From an uncultured Steroidobacter sp. (GTDB lineage: Bacteria > Pseudomonadota > Gammaproteobacteria > Steroidobacterales > Steroidobacteraceae): a stretch of 6,117 nt of DNA. Each line of letters begins with the position of its first letter. Position 1 is the stretch's first letter. Below the pieces are notes generated by a model. That model did no database searches. It was not told where the DNA came from and saw only the letters and a program-made list of their open reading frames with translations. The DNA lies in NCBI GenBank assembly GCA_946478975.1, contig CAMLEO010000366.1, positions 1 to 6,117 of the forward strand, in the 5' to 3' direction. This document shows positions 1 to 6,117 of this stretch, in pieces. The translations under genes were made by a program, and so were the position numbers.

Positions 1-1
1 T

Positions 2-103
2 AGCAATCAACAGGTTATTGTCTCTGATAAAGAGTGTGACTCGGCTGAATCGCTCTGGCGATTACTTGATGATCACGTCCGCGAGCTTACCGGGTTGCGG
101 TGA
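2..103 (+). CDS. C-terminal end of an unidentified protein (partial)
   Basis: A frame open from the window edge encodes 33 residues ending at TGA 101-103, with a second in-frame stop (TAG 104-106) straight after. The tail contains an amphipathic-looking stretch, ESLWRLLDDHVRELTGL, typical of a terminal helix. Frame 1 has a stop within the first codons. Frame 3 is also open (to 131) but its translation is less protein-like. No family can be recognised from such a short piece. Its orientation matches the small-gene cluster that starts at 473, so it may be an earlier member of the same accessory group. Being coding at all is an inference from residue composition. Confidence 0.4.
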   Translation, partial: SNQQVIVSDKECDSAESLWRLLDDHVRELTGLR

Positions 104-472
104 TAGGACTCAGGCAGGTCTTGTTCGGTGAGTGCAGTGGAAGAGTTCTTCGTGCCGTGCGCGATCAAACCCGAATTCCCTTTGGGGGCATGCGAACACA
201 ACGCAGGAAAATATGCGCACCGAATCTAAGGATGCGCCGATACTCGGCGGTTCTGACATTTGTTCGAGAGCGTTCGCAAGCGCACCGGGGTGTTCTTTCA
301 GCAGTAAACGTAAGCCGTCGTTGCCGCATTCGTCTTGGCGTACGAAGCCGCACGTGATGGAGGAGTGCTCGCCGGAATCGCGAGTGACTGGTCCTTCGAT
401 CAGGCAAGGGGTCTACCTAAAGTGGACCGCGCTTGTTCTTCACGTCGCTTGTCCCACTTCTCGGAAGAAGCA
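104..472. other. 369-base stretch without a confident gene
   Basis: Plus-strand frames 1 and 3 stay open for 85-114 codons here, but their translations are rich in Arg, Ser, Cys and Pro, begin without a good Shine-Dalgarno, and resemble no family I know. The minus-strand frame at 110-412 reads more like protein but has no start codon (listed separately). No tRNA, no convincing promoter and no terminator were recognised. The stretch may hold the promoter for the cluster starting at 473, but no clear -35/-10 pair stood out. It may also be decayed coding or repeat sequence left by rearrangement. Confidence 0.5.
110..412 (-). pseudogene. Possible start-less coding remnant, minus strand
   Basis: On the minus strand an open frame of 100 codons runs from just after a TAG (415-413) to a TGA (112-110). 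Its translation is natural-looking, for example GLRLLLKEHPGALANALEQM in the middle, and about 59% of its third codon positions are G or C by hand count, slightly above the surrounding composition. It has no ATG, GTG or TTG near its beginning; the first ATG is about halfway in. A different minus frame upstream (about 402-455) is also protein-like (for example EKWDKRREEQARSTLGRPLA), so a frameshift near 405 could join the two. I do not recognise a family. Because plus-strand frames are also open here, openness alone is weak evidence. It could be chance. Confidence 0.27.
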
Positions 473-839
473 ATGAGCGAGAAGTCATATCCGCATGGCA
501 CGGACTGCATGTGGCTGGCGCTGGACCGGGACGGTCACGTGGGCGCCTTTGTCGCTGGAGGCTTGGGGCCTATCCCTCTCGCCGTACTAGAAGCCGGGCA
601 ATGCCCCTTGGACGGCCTTGAAGAACGCGCTGGAGAACTGCCTCGTACATCGAACGGCGCGAAATGAGATCGGTGCGTACGAGCTGATTGCCGTGCCGTC
701 AAACCCAATCAAAGTTGGACAGCTTCCTGGTGATATCGCCATGCTTGCGGCAAGCAGCCGGCTCCAAGATGTAACTTTCGGGGCTGCAATTAGCCTTGAT
801 GTACGCATGTCGCTGAGCTGCGCCGAGGCGGAAGCATGA
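473..839 (+). pseudogene. Conserved-hypothetical gene broken by internal deletion and frameshift
   Basis: The first part (473-667) starts at ATG 473 behind a GGAAG Shine-Dalgarno (462-466) and encodes 64 residues with the pattern DCMWLALDRDGHVGAF, then GPIPLAVLEA and GLEERAGELP, before a short unrelated tail and TGA. The second part lies in the next frame and reads VHRTARNEIGAYELIAVPS, then QLPGDIAMLA and a terminal LDVRMSLSC region, ending at TGA 837-839. From memory, proteins of this kind carry both blocks in one chain of roughly 150-170 residues with a middle segment between ELP and a VHRT-like motif. Here that middle is missing and the frame changes near 640-645, so a deletion that is not a multiple of three is the simplest explanation. 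The second part has only a TTG (618) as a possible start. The function of the family is unknown to me. The stop is 22 bases before the next gene. Alternatively the two halves could be separate tiny genes. Confidence 0.6.
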
Positions 840-861
840 GTCAGTAGTAACGAGGGATCGG

Positions 862-1095
862 ATGGACCGCACACACGGGGACGCGCACTACAGGTCCTCT
901 TTTGTAGAGGATCAAGAGAAGGGGTTCGGAGGGTACGAGCTGGTGCGCGTACGCGACGGGAAAGAGGACCGTGTTGCAACGATTCTCTTTTGGGATGCTG
1001 CTGGTCAGTTTTATGTGGAAACCTTCGGCGATGTTCCGCTCGCGGTTCTTGAAGCGCTGATCGGCGAAGCAAGATCAGGCATCGTGGTGAAGTAG
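862..1095 (+). CDS. Small conserved-looking hypothetical protein (77 aa)
   Basis: The ATG at 862 follows GAGG (852-855) with 6 bases between, a good ribosome binding site. The product is acidic-to-neutral, without signal peptide or membrane segment, so probably cytoplasmic. It appears to have a beta-rich centre (GYELVRVRDGK, then VATILFWDAAGQFYVETFG) followed by a helix (DVPLAVLEALIGEAR) and a short tail. I do not recognise a named family. The size and strand-helix arrangement are common among small accessory proteins, including immunity proteins, but nothing here proves that role. Two short motifs, YEL(I/V) and PLAVLEA, also occur in the broken gene just upstream. It sits 22 bases after that gene and 40 bases before the next, consistent with one transcript. 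Confidence 0.75.
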   Translation: MDRTHGDAHYRSSFVEDQEKGFGGYELVRVRDGKEDRVATILFWDAAGQFYVETFGDVPLAVLEALIGEARSGIVVK

Positions 1096-1123
1096 AACCG
1101 CGGAAGCTAAGATCGGTGTATAT

Positions 1124-1127
1124 GGAG
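1124..1127 (+). promoter_or_regulatory. Shine-Dalgarno GGAG fixing the start at 1136
   Basis: GGAG lies 8 bases before ATG 1136. An in-frame GTG at 1127 would overlap this site and has no ribosome binding site of its own, so ATG 1136 is the preferred start of the downstream gene. Confidence 0.6.
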
Positions 1128-1135
1128 TGCCGGTC

Positions 1136-1639
1136 ATGACTGACCCCAGCAAGGTACCGCGTGGGAACGAACTTGATTCGCTTTGTACGTGGATCATCGC
1201 GCATGAGTACTACGACGGGCCGATAGCTGGCATCGGCCTGCTAACCCGAGATCAGAAGGGCATCTTCTTTCGAGTTGTCGCATGGGATGGCGAACAGTGG
1301 AATCGCGTGTTCGCAATCACGGCGGTCTCGGATGGCAAGGTCGAGCACTTGCGGACCGCTCTAACCAAAATTGAAGCTCCCAAGGAGCCATTTTGGCTGC
1401 CGAGCCAAGCCACCAATACACCGGAGGTGCAGTCTGCGTGGGAGGCCTTACTTACCGACGTGCGCGCATCGATCAACTGGAGCTTGGTTGAAAGTCATGA
1501 CCTGCTGGGTGCCAGCAAGGAAGCAGCTCCGCCGGTCGATCTGGCCGCCGCGATTGCAGAGGCAGCAATAAACGGCGCAGTACAGGATGTCGATGGGTCG
1601 CCCTTGCTTGCTGCGTTCCTAGAGCAGCTGCGGCCATGA
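1136..1639 (+). CDS. Hypothetical protein (168 aa)
   Basis: Starts at ATG 1136 behind GGAG; a GTG nine bases upstream is less likely. No signal peptide or membrane segment is seen, so the product is probably cytoplasmic. The first half looks beta-rich, with a YYDGPIAGIGLL segment near residues 25-36 and strands such as GIFFRVVAWDGEQWNRVFAI. The second half is mostly helical, with EVQSAWEALLTDVRASINW near the centre and an Ala-rich helix (DLAAAIAEAAINGAV) towards the C-terminus, ending in a leucine-rich helix (LLAAFLEQLRP). I cannot assign a family or function. Its stop codon overlaps the start of the next gene (ATGA, 1636-1639), so the two are probably translationally coupled and may act together. 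An immunity or antidote role is possible from context only. Confidence 0.75.
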   Translation: MTDPSKVPRGNELDSLCTWIIAHEYYDGPIAGIGLLTRDQKGIFFRVVAWDGEQWNRVFAITAVSDGKVEHLRTALTKIEAPKEPFWLPSQATNTPEVQSAWEALLTDVRASINWSLVESHDLLGASKEAAPPVDLAAAIAEAAINGAVQDVDGSPLLAAFLEQLRP

Positions 1640-1932
1640 AGTACATTCGTGTGAGATGGAAACATCCGTTGCCGAACGAGCCGGTCATCCTGCTCAGCGA
1701 GCTAGATGATGATCGTTACGAAGTGCGCAAGTTGGAAATCTTCCGCGACGGCTCTGCGAGTCGAGCTTCCCGGGAAGTGAGTGTTGGTCAAACGGCGCTT
1801 GGTGAACTGCCGATTCCGAGCCTCGATAAGATCAACTCCGACGCCCAGTTCCGAGCAGAAGAGATCACGCAATCTGACTTCGAAGCTGCGTGGATGAAAA
1901 AGAGCGTTTTGGACGACACCGAGACTTGGTGA
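1636..1932 (+). CDS. DUF6881-type protein
   Basis: This 98-residue protein matches what I remember of the DUF6881 family. It begins MKYIRVRWKHPLPNEPV, continues with LSELDDDRYEVRKLEIFRDG (about residues 21-40), and ends with the characteristic LGELPIPSLDKIN and a final SDFEAAW helix. The length is normal for the family, which is usually 90-100 residues. There is no signal peptide. The biochemical function is unknown; such proteins are often encoded among small accessory genes, and an immunity-like role is a guess from setting. The gene starts inside the stop of the preceding one (ATGA overlap) and has no strong Shine-Dalgarno of its own, so translation probably depends on re-initiation. It is the last gene of the plus-strand cluster and converges with the receptor gene ending at 2105. 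Confidence 0.85.
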   Translation: MKYIRVRWKHPLPNEPVILLSELDDDRYEVRKLEIFRDGSASRASREVSVGQTALGELPIPSLDKINSDAQFRAEEITQSDFEAAWMKKSVLDDTETW

Positions 1933-1951
1933 CTATTCATACGATCCGTCG

Positions 1952-1982
1952 TCGAATCTGCTGGCGCCGCGAGTCGATTCGA
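1952..1982. other. Imperfect hairpin between converging genes
   Basis: TCGAATC (1952-1958) pairs with GATTCGA (1976-1982), giving a 7-base stem with some further inner pairing (CT 1961-1962 with AG 1972-1973) and a GGCGCC-containing loop. It sits 20 bases after the plus-strand cluster ends and downstream of the receptor gene on the other strand, where a shared transcription stop would be useful. No T-run follows on either strand, so it is not a typical intrinsic terminator and may be chance. Confidence 0.22.
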
Positions 1983-2104
1983 GCGTTCCCCGGATTCGCG
2001 ACCCAATGCGTCGTGCGCGCTGAATCGGCGACGATGTTCGCAACCCACGAGAGCTGGAAACAGTAAATTCGAAAGTTGTTGAGGCCATGCCGCCAATGCG
2101 GTCT

Positions 2105-4582
2105 CTAGCGGCTAGCGCCAGCGAACGAAAACCTCACACCCAACCAATAAGCCCGAGGCGCACCGAGCGCCACAAACGTCGTGCCGAGTAACGGCCGTTC
2201 GCCATCGACCACAGGTCCATCGAACGGCCGGGCGACGAACGCACCGGCTTCGTTGAAGCCGGTGGGGCCGAGTTGCGAGCCGGTGAAGTACTTGCGATCG
2301 AACAGGTTGTTGATCTGGGCGAAGAGCTGCGTGGATTGCAGAGGGTGATATTCGACGCCGAAGTTCACAACGGTGTAGCCGCCGGTCTTTCCAGGCCCAA
2401 GATAGAACTCGCCGTCGGCAACATGCTCGTTGTTTTCGTTGCCACGAGCGTATGAGCTGCCGATGCTGATGAGGTCGATGTTTGCTGTCAGGGCCTGCGT
2501 GACGTCCCAGCCGACAAAAGCTTTGAACAGATGTCTGGGTGTGAGAGGAATGCGATCGCCGGGTTCGACTTGGATGGTGCCTTCGAAGCCGGGGCCTTCT
2601 TCGTTGCTGCTGTTTCCCTCGCCGAGCACCGTCTCCTCGCTGCGATAAGTTGCATCGAGGAAAGTGTAATTGGCGCTCGCATACACGGGGCCGAACTGAC
2701 GTTGCAAACCGAGCTCGACACCCTGCCGCCGAGTTTTGCCAAAGTTCTTGAAGTAACCGAAGCCGGCGGCATCGTCGGCGACGAACATGATGTCGTTGCG
2801 ATTGGTGGCGCGGAACACGCCGATGTTCCAGGCCAGCTGATTCGACAGCAGGCCACGCAAGCCGGTTTCGATCGTGCTGGTCACGACTTGATCGAGCGGC
2901 GGGTCGCCGGCCATGGCGTTGGGCAGGCGGCAGGGATTCTCCGGGTCGGCGCAGCCGAGCTCGATGGCGGAAGGGGCGCGGCTGCCTTCGTTGTAGCCGA
3001 TGTAGCCGGACAGTGATCTGCCCGGCGTGATGGTCACGCCGATCGCCGGATTGAAACGTTGGAAGCGATGTTTGGCAGTGAGCGAGCCGGGCTCGCCGGC
3101 CGGCGTGATGCGATCGTCGTTGTCCACGGTCGTGCGATCGAAACGACCGGAGAGGGTGAGGTGTGCGATGGGTGTCACGGCGAGTGTATCGGTGAGGTAC
3201 ACGCTGCGCGTGACAGTGTCACCTTCGAGATCGATGCGAGCGCCGTCACCGAATGAGCCCGGGCCGTCCACGGTGCCGATCGAGCGGTCGGCGAGCAGAA
3301 AGCCGAATTGTGACGATTGCGAAAATTTGGCGCGGCTCTTCAGACCGGAGACGCCGACCGTGAGCTGATTGTCCAAGCTGGCAACGGGCGTCGAAATCGT
3401 CGCCTGCAACGCGACCCCAGAATCGTGCTGATCCGTGTGCGTGCGATTCAGCAGGCCGTTGCACTTCTCGTTCGGCTCATCGTTCAGCAGGATGTTGGCG
3501 ATACAGCGCCACGATGGAAACGGCGTATTCGCCTGCGTTTCGCCCCGAGTCGGAAAGTCAGTGTAGCCAGCGTCTGCGAGCGCTTCGCGCTCTTCAGCAT
3601 TCGGTTGATACAACGATTCGCCGAGCGAGTCGTCGTTGATGTCGCCGTTGAACGTGCGAGTCTCGATGGCGCGGTGATATGCGTTGGCCGAGAGTGAAAT
3701 CGTTTCGTTCAGCTTGTGAGTCAGCACCAGGTTGAACAGGTACGACTCGTTACGCGTGTTGTCCGGCTTGGTGTAGACGCTTGCGTAATCGTGACGAAGC
3801 AGCTGCATGTCCTGCAGTCCATTGCCGGTGAGATTCGTATCCGCGTACGAGCCGCTGAGGGCGATGTCGGTGGCTTCATTGCGCCACCCGACTTTGGCGA
3901 ACAGCTGTCTCGCCTTGGTTGGAGAAGCGTCCCGCCAGCCGTCATCGCGCAGCTCATTGGCCGTTGCAAACCAATGCAAGCCGTTCGATCCGTGGCCGCC
4001 CACTTCGAGCGCGACGCGCCGACGCTGATCGGAGCCGTAGTTGGCGGCGAGCGCGTAGCCCGGATCGGCGGTGCCGTCCTTTGTTTGTAATGCCAGCGCG
4101 CCGCCGAGGGTGTTGGCGCCGAACACGGGATTCGAGCCTGGAATGAGCGTCATGGCCGACAGCGCTTCTCGCGGGATCAAATCCCAGCTGACGACATCGC
4201 CGAACGGCTGATTCAATCGCATGCCATCGAGATAAACGGACAGCCCTTGCGGCGTGCCGAGCAGCGGCGAGGCGGTGTAGCCGCGATAGTTGATGTCGGG
4301 CTGCAAGGCGTTGTTCTGGATGTCGTTCACATAGACGCTGCCGATGCGCCGGCTCATGAACGAAGTCAGGTCGAGCGCATGGGAACCTTCGATGTCGCGA
4401 GAGCTGGCGGTCTGGACCGGCGCCGCCACCCGGTCGCGATCAACCAACGCACCGGTCAGCGGTGCGACGCCGATGACTGTGACAGTCTCGAGCGGAGCGT
4501 CGCGTTCTGCGGAATGGACCGTCGCCGGGGCCAGCGACACGACAGCAAGAGCGGCAACGGATGTGACTTCCAGTCGTTTCAT
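2105..4582 (-). CDS. TonB-dependent outer-membrane receptor
   Basis: This 825-residue protein is a ligand-gated outer-membrane transporter powered by TonB-ExbB-ExbD. Residues 1 to about 25 form a signal peptide (MKR, then a hydrophobic stretch, ending near VHSA). A TonB-box-like segment, LETVTVIG, lies at 31-38. The plug domain spans about 55-170 and includes DINYRGYTASPLLGTPQG and LIPGSNPVFGANTLGGALA. The rest is the 22-strand beta-barrel, with the NNLFDRKYF motif at 758-766 and the terminal strand YWLGVRFSF at 812-820. Five extra residues (AGASR) follow the usual terminal Phe. Cysteine pairs at 360/374 and 544/551 (ELGCADPENPC) lie in probable surface loops. Length and domain order are normal, so it appears intact. 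The ATG at 4582 is preceded by AAGGA with 8 bases between; no upstream in-frame start exists, and a later one would destroy the signal peptide. The substrate (siderophore, metal complex, sugar or other) cannot be told. The sigma-54 activator gene lies 45 bases upstream on the same strand. Confidence 0.95.
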   Translation of the reverse strand: MKRLEVTSVAALAVVSLAPATVHSAERDAPLETVTVIGVAPLTGALVDRDRVAAPVQTASSRDIEGSHALDLTSFMSRRIGSVYVNDIQNNALQPDINYRGYTASPLLGTPQGLSVYLDGMRLNQPFGDVVSWDLIPREALSAMTLIPGSNPVFGANTLGGALALQTKDGTADPGYALAANYGSDQRRRVALEVGGHGSNGLHWFATANELRDDGWRDASPTKARQLFAKVGWRNEATDIALSGSYADTNLTGNGLQDMQLLRHDYASVYTKPDNTRNESYLFNLVLTHKLNETISLSANAYHRAIETRTFNGDINDDSLGESLYQPNAEEREALADAGYTDFPTRGETQANTPFPSWRCIANILLNDEPNEKCNGLLNRTHTDQHDSGVALQATISTPVASLDNQLTVGVSGLKSRAKFSQSSQFGFLLADRSIGTVDGPGSFGDGARIDLEGDTVTRSVYLTDTLAVTPIAHLTLSGRFDRTTVDNDDRITPAGEPGSLTAKHRFQRFNPAIGVTITPGRSLSGYIGYNEGSRAPSAIELGCADPENPCRLPNAMAGDPPLDQVVTSTIETGLRGLLSNQLAWNIGVFRATNRNDIMFVADDAAGFGYFKNFGKTRRQGVELGLQRQFGPVYASANYTFLDATYRSEETVLGEGNSSNEEGPGFEGTIQVEPGDRIPLTPRHLFKAFVGWDVTQALTANIDLISIGSSYARGNENNEHVADGEFYLGPGKTGGYTVVNFGVEYHPLQSTQLFAQINNLFDRKYFTGSQLGPTGFNEAGAFVARPFDGPVVDGERPLLGTTFVALGAPRAYWLGVRFSFAGASR

Positions 4583-4590
4583 TCGCAGCG

Positions 4591-4595
4591 TCCTT
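4591..4595 (-). promoter_or_regulatory. Shine-Dalgarno AAGGA of the receptor gene
   Basis: Read on the minus strand, AAGGA is followed by 8 bases and then ATG 4582, which is standard spacing and supports that start. It directly abuts the -12 element of the sigma-54 promoter candidate (their shared A is at 4595), so a transcript made from that promoter would not contain it. Confidence 0.6.
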
Positions 4596-4610
4596 GCTAC
4601 GATCGTGCCA
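4595..4610 (-). promoter_or_regulatory. Sigma-54 (-24/-12) promoter candidate for the receptor gene
   Basis: On the minus strand the sequence reads TGGCACG, ATCG, TAGCA, against the RpoN consensus TGGCACG-N4-TTGCW. The -24 block is perfect. The invariant GG (4609-4608) and GC (4597-4596) are exactly 12 bases apart, second G to C, and the only deviation is the second base of the -12 block. It lies in the 45-base gap between a sigma-54 activator gene and the receptor gene and points towards the receptor, which makes a chance match less likely. Sigma-54 normally starts about 11-13 bases after the -12 C, giving 4585-4583, only 1-3 bases before the ATG at 4582. No clear activator-binding inverted repeat was recognised upstream; such sites would lie inside the end of the regulator gene. 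Confidence 0.6.
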
Positions 4611-4627
4611 TCCCTGGTCGTTCACAT

Positions 4628-6117
<1,490 letters not shown>

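Noticed and set aside
132..476. Plus-strand open frame of 114 codons
   Set aside because: Ser/Arg/Cys/Pro-rich translation without a Shine-Dalgarno; it looks like an antisense or non-coding reading.
1127..1135. GTG as start of the 168-residue protein
   Set aside because: It overlaps the GGAG that serves ATG 1136 and has no ribosome binding site of its own.
840..1135. Integron attC sites between the small genes
   Set aside because: The gaps are only 22 and 40 bases, too short for attC, and no GTTRRRY/RYYYAAC pair was found; the last two genes overlap.
587..1204. Minus-strand open frame of 205 codons across the small-gene cluster
   Set aside because: The translation is Arg/Ser/Pro-rich with no family resemblance and runs across several plus-strand genes that have ribosome binding sites and better composition.

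Overview
The window looks like chromosomal DNA from a GC-rich Gram-negative bacterium, most likely a proteobacterium. It encodes an outer-membrane TonB-dependent receptor and an AcoR-type sigma-54 activator, and its right two thirds are roughly 60-68% G+C in the lines counted by hand. No closer taxonomic call can be supported from the sequence alone.

Left third (1-1932): a plus-strand string of small, poorly characterised genes. It opens with what is probably the last 33 codons of a gene cut by the window edge (2-103). Next comes a stretch of about 370 bases (104-472) with no convincing plus-strand gene, although the minus strand carries a start-less open frame (110-412) that may be a remnant. 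Then comes a broken gene (473-839) whose N-terminal and C-terminal halves lie in different frames, apparently because of an internal deletion. Three intact small genes follow in tight succession: a 77-residue protein (862-1095), a 168-residue protein (1136-1639) and a DUF6881-type protein (1636-1932) overlapping the previous gene by 4 bases. These probably form one transcript. Unknown small proteins, a decayed member, a DUF6881 protein and lower G+C in several lines suggest an accessory island, possibly a store of immunity-type genes. That is inference, since no toxin is visible.

Middle (1933-2104): a short gap between two converging transcription units, holding an imperfect hairpin without a T-run.

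Right two thirds (2105-6117, minus strand): an AcoR-like sigma-54-dependent activator (N-terminus beyond the window) followed, 45 bases later, by an 825-residue TonB-dependent receptor. The gap contains a very good -24/-12 sigma-54 promoter match (TGGCACG, 4 bases, TAGCA; 4610-4595) pointing at the receptor gene. The simplest reading is that the activator senses a small molecule through its GAF/PAS region and switches on the receptor that imports a related nutrient. The substrate cannot be told from the sequence. The oddity is that the predicted transcription start falls only 1-3 bases before the receptor ATG, and the Shine-Dalgarno AAGGA lies upstream of that start, so the transcript would be nearly leaderless.
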